This document shows, piece after piece, positions 1 to 7,709 of a DNA stretch of 47,791 nucleotides. The position numbers and the translations under genes were made by a program. The stretch comes from a virus, in the IMG/VR virus record IMGVR_UViG_3300036850_000027, positions 1 through 47,791 of that record, one strand, 5' to 3'. The notes under the pieces are model-generated. The model was not told the origin of the DNA. It saw nothing but the letters and a program-made list of their open reading frames with translations, and ran no database searches. Each line of letters starts with the position of its first letter. The first letter of the stretch is position 1.

Positions 1-57
1 GGTCGCCTCGCGCGGCCGCGAATTCAGATACCGCTAGAAATCAAACAGTTTTCGTAG
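1..57 (+). CDS. possible C-terminal part of a tiny ORF crossing the contig ends
   Basis: Reading from base 1 in frame 1 gives 18 codons and a TAG at 55-57. If the contig is circular, this joins in frame to an ATG at 47765 preceded by a G-rich SD-like tract, giving a 27-residue peptide with a basic, proline-containing C-terminus. It would lie between the HNH gene and terS. No family is recognised. The call depends entirely on circular closure, so confidence is low. Confidence 0.25.
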   Translation, partial: GRLARPRIQIPLEIKQFS

Positions 58-92
58 GCGGGCCGGGTTGACCATGGGTAAGGGGTAGCTAT

Positions 93-569
93 ATGCCACG
101 TGGAGGCGCGCGTGTTGGGGCTGGCAGGCCGCGGAAGGACGAGCGGGCGAGGCGGCTTGATGGGGGGGTGGATCGTCGGGGGTCTAAACCTGGTACGGCT
201 GTGGAGCTGGGCGAGACGGTTGTGGTTGAGCCACCGGACACGCTGACGCCAGGGGAGCTTGCGGCGTGGTTGGTGAATGCTCCGCATGCCGCAGCGGCTG
301 GGACACTCACCGCAGCGACCGCCGATGACTTTGCGGCGCTCTGTGCGCTGGAGGTTGAAATGGTGGCTGTGCTGGCTGAACGTCGTCTGGAAGGCTGGAC
401 GAATTACGGGCTGGCGCTGGCACGGGAGTATCGGGGCCTCGTGACCCGCGTGGAGAACAAGCGGCGGGCGTTTCGGCTGGCTCCGATGGGCAAAGAGATG
501 GTGGCGTCGGCTGCTCCAGCCGATGACTTTTCCGAGTTTGATGGCCCGCGGCTGGTTAAGGGCGCATGA
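93..569 (+). CDS. terS: terminase small subunit
   Basis: This 158-residue protein is the DNA-recognition subunit that binds phage DNA and hands it to the large terminase for packaging. The N-terminus has the Gly/Arg/Pro/Lys-rich stretch (GAGRPRKDERARR) common in P27-type small terminases. A helical middle and C-terminal part (about 60-140) fits the oligomerisation region. The ATG follows an AAGGGG Shine-Dalgarno, and the last bases overlap the terL start by 4 nt, so the two are translationally coupled. Assignment rests on position directly before a clear terL, on length and on the N-terminal signature. Confidence 0.85.
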   Translation: MPRGGARVGAGRPRKDERARRLDGGVDRRGSKPGTAVELGETVVVEPPDTLTPGELAAWLVNAPHAAAAGTLTAATADDFAALCALEVEMVAVLAERRLEGWTNYGLALAREYRGLVTRVENKRRAFRLAPMGKEMVASAAPADDFSEFDGPRLVKGA

Positions 570-2281
570 ATCCGATTGATGCCTACGCGCGGGCGGTGGT
601 GGCCGGGGACGTACCGGCCGGGAAGTATCACCGTCTCGCATGTGCTCGGCATCTCCGGGATCGGCAACGAGAGGGCACGCCTGGCTTTCCGTATCGATTC
701 GAGTTCGTACGTGCGGAGCGATTCTTCCGGTTTGCGAGTAAGCTGAAGCATTACAAGGGGGAATGGGCGGGACAGTTTATCGTCCTGCAGCCCCATCAGC
801 AATTAAGGTTGGGGTCGCTGTTTGCGTGGGTGCACATCGACACTGGGCTACGTCGGTTCAGGACAGCCTACAACGAAATTCCCAGGAAAAATGGCAAGTC
901 GCTCGAGGCGGCGATCGTCGCGCTGTATGTGACGTTCTTTGATGGCGAGCCCGGCGCTGAGGGGTATTGCATCGCCACAAAACGCGAGCAGGCCAAGGTT
1001 GTCTTCAATGATGCGAAGCGGTTGGTCAAGCGGAGTGGATTGAAGTCGCGGGTGACGGGGTCTGATCAGAAGCACGGCAATTTGTACCGAGAGGATTCCG
1101 AGTCGAAGCTGGAGCCACTCGGGGCTGATTCTGAGTCGACGGACGGCCTCAACCCGAACCTGTTGATCAACGACGAATTTCATGCACAACAGAATCGCGA
1201 TTTGCTGGACGTTATGGAAACGGCCACGGGTGCCCGCAGTCAGCCGGTCAACTTTCAGATTACGACCGCTGGATCAGATCCCGTCTCGCCATGTGGGGAT
1301 CAGCACGATTATGCATGCAAAATCTTGGATCAGGTCATTGCGGATGAGACGTTCTTCGCGTTCATCGCGCATGCGGACATCGCAGACCCGGATCGACAGA
1401 CAAAAGCCGATGACTGGACGGACGAGCGGACATGGCGAAAGGCAAACCCAAACTACGGCATTTCGGTAAAACCAGACGACCTCAGGGCGTTGGCAACCAA
1501 GGCGACGCACATGCCAGCGGCGGCGGCAGCGTTTCAGCAAAAACGCCTGAATTTATGGGTCAACGCCACCGCGCCGTGCCTCTCGATGGATGGCTGGCGG
1601 CAGGGGCAAAGCGACTGGTCAATTGAGGACATGAAACACGAGTCCTGCTATGTCGGGGTGGATCTGGCGTCCAAGATCGACCTCTGCGCGCTGTCGTTCG
1701 TCTTTCCGCCGGTGGTTGGTCGGCCGTCCTGGCGGCTCCTTCAGTACATCTGGACCCCTGAAGCCACGCTGAAAGAGCGGGGCCGGCGAGATCGGGCGCC
1801 GTATGACGTGTGGCTGAAACAGGGCTGGCTCCGAACACAGCCAGGCGTCGAGCTCGATCACAACGCCATTCGGGAGGTGATCGTCCAGCACCGGGAGGAT
1901 TTCGATATCGAGCAGATCGGCTTCGACCCGTGGCATGCCCATGACGTGATCCGGGACTTGAAAGTCGAGGATGGATTCGCCGAAGACAAGGTCATCGCGG
2001 TTCCGCAAACCTACGCCGGTATGAGCGCGGCAGAGACCACTTTTCAAGCCGCCGTGCTCGGGGCCCACGTCGACGCGCGCGGGTGTCCAGTGACAACGTG
2101 GTCGGCCTCAAATGTCGTGAAGCAAGAAGACGGGAAGGGCAACATCTTCTTTACTAAGAAAAAGAGCCGTGGGCGCATCGACCCGATCAAGTCGGCCACG
2201 ACTGCGATGAGCCTGGCGCTACGTGCGCCGGCTGTACGTCAACCGGCATTTCAGATGCTCGTGCTCGGAGGGGCGCGGTGA
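566..2281 (+). CDS. terL: terminase large subunit (ATPase/nuclease)
   Basis: This 571-residue packaging motor pumps DNA into the prohead and cuts the concatemer. The N-terminal ATPase carries a Walker A-like PRKNGKS (about 106-112), an aromatic-rich adaptor just before it, and Walker B LLINDE (about 199-204) with the catalytic Glu. The C-terminal RNase H-like nuclease shows GVDLAS (D365) and a second acidic strand IGFDPWH near 450. Length and motif spacing match HK97-type large terminases. The start overlaps terS by 4 nt and the end overlaps the next GTG start by 4 nt. No truncation is seen. Confidence 0.97.
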   Translation: MNPIDAYARAVVAGDVPAGKYHRLACARHLRDRQREGTPGFPYRFEFVRAERFFRFASKLKHYKGEWAGQFIVLQPHQQLRLGSLFAWVHIDTGLRRFRTAYNEIPRKNGKSLEAAIVALYVTFFDGEPGAEGYCIATKREQAKVVFNDAKRLVKRSGLKSRVTGSDQKHGNLYREDSESKLEPLGADSESTDGLNPNLLINDEFHAQQNRDLLDVMETATGARSQPVNFQITTAGSDPVSPCGDQHDYACKILDQVIADETFFAFIAHADIADPDRQTKADDWTDERTWRKANPNYGISVKPDDLRALATKATHMPAAAAAFQQKRLNLWVNATAPCLSMDGWRQGQSDWSIEDMKHESCYVGVDLASKIDLCALSFVFPPVVGRPSWRLLQYIWTPEATLKERGRRDRAPYDVWLKQGWLRTQPGVELDHNAIREVIVQHREDFDIEQIGFDPWHAHDVIRDLKVEDGFAEDKVIAVPQTYAGMSAAETTFQAAVLGAHVDARGCPVTTWSASNVVKQEDGKGNIFFTKKKSRGRIDPIKSATTAMSLALRAPAVRQPAFQMLVLGGAR

Positions 2282-2949
2282 GTTTAGCTGCCGACAATCT
2301 CTTGGCGGAACGGCGTCAATTAATTGCGATGCGCGCTACGTATGTCTCTCAAATGAACGAATTGATGCTGAATGCCTTTGGGCGCGGCGAGCCTCTAACC
2401 GAGAGGGACGGAGAGTGGTTCGATTGGTTGATGGCGCGAACCAGAGAGCTGGAAGCAACAATAGAGGACTTATGGATTCAAGAAAGCGCAGAACGCGACC
2501 GCGACTTTCGAGTCCATGCTGAACGTATCGCAACAGCGTCTCTGGCGTCGCAGCCATGGACGTGGACTCCTCCGAAGTCTCGGCCCCATGCTATCCGTTG
2601 TTCGGATCGAAATGGCGGCTCACAGTGCATGAATGCCGCGAAAGATGGACTCACAATTTGCGGTTGGCATGCAGCACGCCAGAAACAGCAACGGCCACAA
2701 TCGCTGAGACGCGAGCCCGCGCCAGCGCTGCCACGCGGTCGTATCTGGACTCGGGACGATCAGTTCACGCTGCCTGTTGATGACAGAACACCTGTCCCGA
2801 TCCGTGAGCTTGACGAAGACGCCGATCATGCGACACCGCTCATTGACATTGAACTAGAACAACGCGCTAACTCGTTGATTTCGCATCACTACAACACGAT
2901 GGGACGTCGGCGCAGTCGGCGGTACGAAGGATACGGAGGCGCGCGGTAA
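2278..2949 (+). CDS. terminase-linked protein with a C-C-C-H zinc-knuckle-like motif
   Basis: This 223-residue protein has no recognised function. It begins with GTG overlapping the terL stop, preceded by GGAGGGG. Residues about 5-75 look helical and charged. Around residue 105 there is a compact Cys pattern (RCSDRNGGSQC, then ICGWH) with the C-x7-C-x9-C-x2-H spacing often seen in small metal-binding knuckles of phage and bacterial proteins. The C-terminal third is rich in Asp, Glu and Arg and ends in a basic RRRSRR segment. Position between terL and the capsid gene suggests a packaging or head accessory role (inference). Confidence 0.75.
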   Translation: MSLAADNLLAERRQLIAMRATYVSQMNELMLNAFGRGEPLTERDGEWFDWLMARTRELEATIEDLWIQESAERDRDFRVHAERIATASLASQPWTWTPPKSRPHAIRCSDRNGGSQCMNAAKDGLTICGWHAARQKQQRPQSLRREPAPALPRGRIWTRDDQFTLPVDDRTPVPIRELDEDADHATPLIDIELEQRANSLISHHYNTMGRRRSRRYEGYGGAR

Positions 2950-3144
2950 ATGGCTCGACCTCCAGGTCGCCCGCCGCTCGACGAGCACGACTCTTCCGTG
3001 CAGGTGGGCGTGACCTTGCCTTCCAAACAATTCGACGAACTCTGCAAGCGGGCACTCCGTGAGGATGTCAGCGTACCGGAGATTGTCCGGCGCCTGCTGT
3101 ACGGCAACACCTACGCCATCCAAGAGAAAAAATCCAAAAAATAG
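2950..3144 (+). CDS. small ribbon-helix-helix-like protein
   Basis: This 64-residue basic protein has a short Pro/Arg-rich N-terminus, then a beta strand (VQVGVTLP), then two predicted helices (KQFDELCKRALRE and VPEIVRRLL). That is the order of a CopG/Arc-type ribbon-helix-helix fold. It could be a DNA-binding regulator or a head accessory protein. It starts immediately after the previous stop. Its TAG stop at 3142-3144 is in frame with the following capsid gene, with no other stop between them (see findings). Confidence 0.7.
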   Translation: MARPPGRPPLDEHDSSVQVGVTLPSKQFDELCKRALREDVSVPEIVRRLLYGNTYAIQEKKSKK

Positions 3145-3177
3145 GCGGTTGCGCAAGCCAAGGCCCAGACTTTAGGC

Positions 3178-5103
3178 GTGCAGCACCGCGCCTGGGCGAC
3201 GCTCGAGATCAAAGCGGTCGATGCCGAACAGCGCATCATCGAAGGCATCGCCAGCACACCCTCGCCTGATCGCGGCGGCGATGTCATGGAGCCGTCTGGG
3301 GCGCAATTCACGCTGCCCATTCCGTTCCTCTGGTTTCACAACGACGAGGATCCCATTGGCGAGGTGTTCGCGGCGGATGTGCGGCCAGATGGCATCTACA
3401 TCAAGGCGCGCGTCTCCATCGTTACCAAGCCTAGCCGGCTGAAGACACTTGTCGATGAGGCATGGTCCGCCTTCACCGCGCAACCGCCGCTTGTCCGTGG
3501 CCTCAGTATCGGCTGGAAAGAACTTGCCTCCGAACCCATTCAGGGCACGCGGTTTACCCGTGTTCTGAAGTGGATCTGGGGTGAGTTGTCCGCCGTGACG
3601 GTCCCGATGAACACCGACGCCACGATTCTTTCCGTCAAGCAATTCGATCTGGCCGCGTCAGGCCGTCACTCGCCCGGCGATACGGGCACGCTCCCTGTCG
3701 TGCGCGTGCAGAAAGACGCGCAAGCTATGCCCACTACCGTTCCAGAACAAATCACGGCTTTTGAGAATACCCGCGCGGCGAAAGCGGCGCGGATGACCGA
3801 GCTGATGACCAAATCCGCCGAGGCCGGCGTCACACTCGATGCGGCGCAGGCCGAGGAATATGACGGACTCGATGCTGAAGTAAAAAGCATCGATGTGCAT
3901 CTCACGCGCCTGCACAGCCTGGAGAAAGCGAATCTGGCGACGGCCACGCGGGTTACGAATACGACCAGCACCGTCACGGCCTCCGACATGCGCGGCGGCG
4001 CATCGAATCCAGTTATCACTGTCAAGGCGAATGTCCCGAAGGGGACGGCGTTCGCCCGCATGTGCATGGCGCTGGCAGCCGGGCATGGGGATTCCTACCT
4101 GACCCTGCAGTACGCGAAGCAGTGGAAGGACTCGACGCCGGAAGTCGAGCAGATGGTCGAGTATATGTGGCGGACCAAGGCCGCCGTCGCAGTTGGAACA
4201 TCAACTGATGCAACGTGGGCAGGCCCGCTGGTCGTCACGCAGCCGCTCAATGAGTTCTTGGAAATGCTCAGGCCGCGCACGCTGCTCGGGCGGATCCCGG
4301 GCCTCCGGCAAGTTCCGTTCAACGTGTCCATTTCCACCCAGACGACGGGCGGAACCTATGGATGGGTGGGCCAGAACAAGCCCAAGCCGGTCACGAAAGC
4401 CGACTTCTCCACCATCACGGTGCCGTTCGCCAAGGCGTCAGGAATCATCGTGATGTCGGAAGAGCTGGTGAAGCTGTCCACGCCATCCGCAGAAAACCTT
4501 GTCCGCGAGGAAATGATTGCGGGCATGGGGGCATTCCTGGATGTGCAGTTCCAGGACCCGGCGGTCGCGGCGGTGGCCAACGTCAACCCGGCGAGTATCA
4601 CGAATGGCGCATCCACCGCGGCGGCGACCGGCGTCACGGGCGCGGCGGCCAAGGCCGATCTCGCGGCCTCGGTGGCAGTCTTCACGGCGGCCGGCATTCC
4701 GCTGGAGGGCTCCGTGTGGTTGATGAACGATTCGAACGCATGGGGGTTGAGCATTGCGGTGAATGCCCTTGGGCAGCCGTTGTTCCCAGGCATGACCGCG
4801 ATGGGCGGCACGCTCATGGGGATGCCGGTCATCGTCAGCAACAGCTTAAGCACGCGCGTGGTGCTCCTGCATGCCCCGTCGATCCTATTCGCCGATGACG
4901 GCGGCGTGAGCATCGATGTCAGTCGGGAAGCGTCGGTGCAGATGGACAGCGCGCCGACCGATGTGGTGGACGCGACGACGGTGTACTTGAGTTTATGGCA
5001 AAGAAACCTCGTGGGATTGCGTGCAGAACGCATGATCACCTGGATCAGGGCACGTACCGCAGCTGTCCGTTACATAACGGCAGCTGCGTATATTGGAACG
5101 TAG
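3178..5103 (+). CDS. prohead protease fused to HK97-type major capsid protein
   Basis: This 641-residue polyprotein combines the maturation protease and the capsid subunit, which are separate genes in HK97. Residues 1-155 are a U35-type protease: EIKAVDAEQRIIEGIASTP at the start, then His54 (WFHNDED), Ser110 (RGLSIGW) and Glu136 (WGELSAVTVPMN) as the likely catalytic set. Residues about 185-255 form a charged coiled coil equivalent to the delta/scaffold domain. From about 275 to the end is the HK97 coat fold, ending in the typical RAERMITWIRARTA. The start is GTG with a poor Shine-Dalgarno; homology to the protease N-terminus supports it. Confidence 0.93.
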   Translation: MQHRAWATLEIKAVDAEQRIIEGIASTPSPDRGGDVMEPSGAQFTLPIPFLWFHNDEDPIGEVFAADVRPDGIYIKARVSIVTKPSRLKTLVDEAWSAFTAQPPLVRGLSIGWKELASEPIQGTRFTRVLKWIWGELSAVTVPMNTDATILSVKQFDLAASGRHSPGDTGTLPVVRVQKDAQAMPTTVPEQITAFENTRAAKAARMTELMTKSAEAGVTLDAAQAEEYDGLDAEVKSIDVHLTRLHSLEKANLATATRVTNTTSTVTASDMRGGASNPVITVKANVPKGTAFARMCMALAAGHGDSYLTLQYAKQWKDSTPEVEQMVEYMWRTKAAVAVGTSTDATWAGPLVVTQPLNEFLEMLRPRTLLGRIPGLRQVPFNVSISTQTTGGTYGWVGQNKPKPVTKADFSTITVPFAKASGIIVMSEELVKLSTPSAENLVREEMIAGMGAFLDVQFQDPAVAAVANVNPASITNGASTAAATGVTGAAAKADLAASVAVFTAAGIPLEGSVWLMNDSNAWGLSIAVNALGQPLFPGMTAMGGTLMGMPVIVSNSLSTRVVLLHAPSILFADDGGVSIDVSREASVQMDSAPTDVVDATTVYLSLWQRNLVGLRAERMITWIRARTAAVRYITAAAYIGT

Positions 5104-5106
5104 TAC

Positions 5107-5173
5107 AGTGGTGGGGCGCGTCTAGGCTTAGCGGCCGAAAACCTGTTTCCTAGCAGGCTGACGCGCAACCACT
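5107..5173 (+). other. long hairpin between capsid and HNH genes
   Basis: Just after the capsid stop, AGTGGT (5107-5112) plus GCGCGTC (5116-5122) pairs with GACGCGC (5160-5166) plus ACCACT (5168-5173). This gives 13 base pairs with a small internal bulge. Inside it, CTAGG (5122-5126) can pair with CCTAG (5149-5153), sharing one base with the outer stem. No T-run follows, so it is not a canonical intrinsic terminator. It could be an mRNA-stabilising or processing structure at the capsid 3' end, or a mark left by insertion of the HNH gene. Confidence 0.6.
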
Positions 5174-5201
5174 CTAGGAGCAGCTTCTATAGGAGGAAGC
5201 C

Positions 5202-5738
5202 ATGCAACGCATTACGCGCAAAGCCGCGAAGGCGGCCGGTCTCAAGTATTACTTCACCGGCAAGCCGTGCAAGCGCGGCCACATCGACAAGCGGTTTGTT
5301 GTTACTAGGCGGTGCATGACTTGCAATTCCTTTAACGTGAAGGAATGGGTAATCAGGAATCCTGAGGCGAATCACGCACGCGTTAGGAGATACCAAGTTA
5401 GTCATCGTGAAGCGATGCGTCGGATTGATAAAAAATGGTCCTCGACTCATCGAGGAGCTAGGCGGAAGAACGAGATCTCACGGCGCGCCAGAAAGAAGCG
5501 CGCGTTTATTGAGCATGTTGATCCGTTGGTTGTATTTGAGCGCGACAAAGGCATGTGTGGGATATGTGGAATTACAGTGAATAAAAACAGCTACCACATA
5601 GACCACGTGATCCCTCTCTCTAAAGGCGGAGCGCATTGTTACGCTAACGTTCAGCTGGCTCACGCGCAATGCAATATTGCCAAGAGAGATGCACTGCCTA
5701 AAGGACAAGCGACACTATTTCAAGTGGTCACTAAATGA
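5202..5738 (+). CDS. HNH homing-type endonuclease
   Basis: This 178-residue protein is probably a free-standing HNH nuclease. The N-terminus has a zinc-ribbon-like CKRGH...CMTCN pattern seen in phage HNH proteins. The C-terminal HNH core shows CGICG, then YHIDHVIPLSKGG, then NVQLAHAQCNIAKRD (about 125-165), giving the His-Asn-His/Asn metal finger. An excellent AGGAGG precedes the ATG. Local sequence is visibly richer in A and T than the flanking head genes, consistent with recent acquisition. It sits between the capsid gene and a glycosyltransferase, whose ATG overlaps its stop. Confidence 0.88.
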   Translation: MQRITRKAAKAAGLKYYFTGKPCKRGHIDKRFVVTRRCMTCNSFNVKEWVIRNPEANHARVRRYQVSHREAMRRIDKKWSSTHRGARRKNEISRRARKKRAFIEHVDPLVVFERDKGMCGICGITVNKNSYHIDHVIPLSKGGAHCYANVQLAHAQCNIAKRDALPKGQATLFQVVTK

Positions 5739-6370
5739 GGCTCGCTATTGGCGGCCCTACTCGCGACACCGTGCCGGCTTCCTTCGCCGTCGATCTCGCG
5801 CAGCTCTATGCGAAGACGAAAGCATGTGGCCTGTGGTCGACGGTGACCATCGGCTTTATCTCAGCAACCTATATCCATGCGGGCCGGGAATTTTTCTTGG
5901 AATCGACGCTGAAGCAAGGCGCGACGCATGTGCTCTGGCTCGATACCGATATGAGTTTCCCGCCGGAGACGGCGATCCGGTTAGCGCTGCACGATCAGCC
6001 GATCGTGGCGTGCAATTACACGACGCGTGACGGGTCCGGGCAGTTCACTGCGATGCGCAGAGAGACTGACGCGCATGTCCCGACACGCGTGGAGACACGG
6101 GCGGAATCGACCGGGCTCGAGGCCGTGGATGCCGTGGGCATGGGCGTGTTTCTGATGCGGGCGGATGTCGTGGCGACGATTCCACAGCCGTGGTTCGTCC
6201 ACGGACAGAACACGATCACGCGGCGGGACATCGGAGAAGACATCATGTTCTGTCGAGCCCTGCGCGCGGCGGGGCACACGATTTACATCGACCACGATCT
6301 ATCGAAAGAGATTGGGCACATTGGCCAGTACACCTACCGAGCGCCCCTTGAGACTCCGGTCGCCGTTTAA
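5735..6370 (+). CDS. GT-A-like glycosyltransferase
   Basis: This 211-residue protein resembles small GT2-like glycosyltransferases. It shows an N-terminal Rossmann-like start (MRLAIGGPTRD), a DxD-type metal and nucleotide-sugar motif VLWLDTDMSFPP (about 67-78), and an acidic IGEDIMFCRALRAAGHTIYID motif near 165-185 in the place of the catalytic base region. No membrane segment is visible. It overlaps the HNH stop by 4 nt and is followed by a small ORF and a methyltransferase. Placement within the head operon suggests it modifies a virion protein rather than DNA (inference). Confidence 0.8.
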   Translation: MRLAIGGPTRDTVPASFAVDLAQLYAKTKACGLWSTVTIGFISATYIHAGREFFLESTLKQGATHVLWLDTDMSFPPETAIRLALHDQPIVACNYTTRDGSGQFTAMRRETDAHVPTRVETRAESTGLEAVDAVGMGVFLMRADVVATIPQPWFVHGQNTITRRDIGEDIMFCRALRAAGHTIYIDHDLSKEIGHIGQYTYRAPLETPVAV

Positions 6371-6497
6371 CGGGTTGCCGTGGACCGTGCCGGCTGATGC
6401 GACGCCTGAACTGGTCGAGGAGTTGCTGAGGCGTGGCTTCACGCGGATCGAGGATGAGCCGGAGCCGGTGAAGGCCAAGGGGAAGCGCGATGTTTGA
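6348..6497 (+). CDS. small hypothetical protein
   Basis: An approximately 49-residue ORF fills the gap between the glycosyltransferase and the methyltransferase. No ATG is available. TTG at 6348 (overlapping the upstream gene) or TTG at 6375 are the likely starts. The conserved-looking core (VPADATPELVEELLRRGFT) resembles the short proteins often found in phage head operons whose C-terminus follows a beta-strand/helix pattern. It overlaps the next ATG by 8 nt. Function is unknown. Confidence 0.5.
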   Translation: MRLRSPFNGLPWTVPADATPELVEELLRRGFTRIEDEPEPVKAKGKRDV

Positions 6498-7143
6498 CGG
6501 CGTTCATGCCAGCGCAAGGATGCCTGAGTCCTTCGCGTACACCGCTCGAGTTGAGACGCCATCTGGCATCACCGTGAACGATCCGCTGACACAGGGCTGG
6601 TTTCATCATGGCGCCAAGATTCTGTCGTTGGTGGAGCAGCATCGGCCGGTGGTCTGTGTTGAGCTGGGCTCGTGGCTGGGCGCATCGGCGATTCCGGTGG
6701 CTCGATCCATTCGACGTTGGGGCGGGACGCTGACCTGTGTCGATACATGGTCTGGCGATGTGTACCGGGCGCCGAATGAACCGCAGGCCCCGCTGATGAT
6801 TCTTAGTTGCGCGCGGAACATGGTACAGGCCGGCGTGAGCGCCAATGTGCGGTTGATTCCATCGTCCACGCTCGATGCCGCGGCGTGGTGGGACCAGCCG
6901 ATTGATTACCTGTACGTCGATGCGGATCACAGCTACGAATCAGTCTTGGCCGATCTGCTCGCGTGGGTGCCGCATGTGAAGCCAGGCGGCCTCATTCTTG
7001 GCGACGATTACGGGAGCGATATGTACCCTGGCGTGCTGACAGCCTGGGACGAATTTGAGTGTCTGTATGGACTCAGGCTGACGCGGTATCAATCGAATCC
7101 TCCTGACACGCACGGCATCCAGTTGATTTATGGCACGGTCTAA
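6490..7143 (+). CDS. class I SAM-dependent methyltransferase (family 24-like)
   Basis: This 217-residue Rossmann-fold methyltransferase shows the SAM-binding glycine loop VELGSWLGASAIPVA (about 57-71), an acidic strand end LTCVDTWSGD (about 82-91), motif-like IDYLYVDADHSYESVLADL (about 138-156) and KPGGLILGDDYG (about 164-175). This layout is typical of Methyltransf_24/CmcI-type enzymes, which often act on sugars or small molecules and travel with glycosyltransferases. Together with the upstream glycosyltransferase it may decorate a virion glycan. It is not a DNA methyltransferase: no DPPY or NPPY motif is present. Confidence 0.82.
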   Translation: MFDGVHASARMPESFAYTARVETPSGITVNDPLTQGWFHHGAKILSLVEQHRPVVCVELGSWLGASAIPVARSIRRWGGTLTCVDTWSGDVYRAPNEPQAPLMILSCARNMVQAGVSANVRLIPSSTLDAAAWWDQPIDYLYVDADHSYESVLADLLAWVPHVKPGGLILGDDYGSDMYPGVLTAWDEFECLYGLRLTRYQSNPPDTHGIQLIYGTV

Positions 7144-7483
7144 ACCGAAGGCGCGACCGGCGGTGAAGAGGCGGCCTATGGCCACGGCGCGACCGCGGCC
7201 GCGGCCGAAGGCACCACCCACCAAGAAGGCACAAGTACAGAAAAGGACTCGACCGATGGCTGACGCGAAACCGAAGACCGTCTCCGTGACGGCGCTCAAG
7301 TACCACACGCTGAACGGCAAGGAATACAAGGAAGGCGCCACGTACGACGTCGATGAGACGCAGGTCGAGAACCTCGTCGCTCAGGGGATGGCGAAGCCGA
7401 CCGAACAGGTCGAACAGGAAGCCGCCGCAGCGAAGGCGGCAGCCAAAGCTGCAGCCAAGGTCATGACGAAGGGCGGCACGTAG
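7130..7483 (+). CDS. small head-operon protein with basic N-terminal extension
   Basis: This 117-residue protein has no named function. The first 42 residues are almost only Lys, Arg, Pro and Ala. The core (about 48-80) has a beta-rich pattern (VTALKYHTLNGKEYKEG) common in short head-region proteins. The C-terminus is an Ala/Lys helix. A strong AAGGA with 8-nt spacing precedes an internal ATG at 7256, so a 75-residue form may be the main or an additional product. The long form starts inside the methyltransferase gene. Confidence 0.65.
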   Translation: MARSKPKARPAVKRRPMATARPRPRPKAPPTKKAQVQKRTRPMADAKPKTVSVTALKYHTLNGKEYKEGATYDVDETQVENLVAQGMAKPTEQVEQEAAAAKAAAKAAAKVMTKGGT

Positions 7484-7487
7484 GGCG

Positions 7488-7709
7488 ATGACGAGCCGAG
7501 AGACCGCTGTCAAGCTGGCGCCTTGGCTGCAACATTCGCGCGAGTGTCCGCGCAGGACTGACACGTCTGAGGAGTGCGCGTGCGGGCTCAATGCGGTCCT
7601 CCGACGCGCGCGCGATGAGACGAGCGGATCCTCGTATATCCAGCTCACAGATAAGCGTATCGCGGAGTTGAAAGCATCGTGGACACGCGCATCGATCGGT
7701 AGAGACTGA
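7488..7709 (+). CDS. small protein with possible zinc site
   Basis: This 73-residue ORF is packed between the previous gene and the portal (its last base is the first base of the portal ATG). A HSRECPRRTDTSEECACG segment offers His and three Cys in a tight cluster, suggesting metal binding. The remainder is helical and charged. Function is unknown, and no similarity beyond other Cys-containing small phage proteins is apparent. Confidence 0.6.
   Translation: MTSRETAVKLAPWLQHSRECPRRTDTSEECACGLNAVLRRARDETSGSSYIQLTDKRIAELKASWTRASIGRD

Noticed and set aside
11-25. GCGGCCGC followed by GAATTC (NotI and EcoRI-like sites) at the very start, possible cloning adaptor
   Set aside because: Similar GCGGCCGC words occur elsewhere in the window (for example near 34603), and the reading frame across the ends stays open, so natural sequence is as likely.
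4356-5039. 227-codon minus-strand ORF opposite the capsid gene
   Set aside because: It is the antisense shadow of the strongly conserved capsid frame in GC-rich DNA, without a ribosome-binding site.
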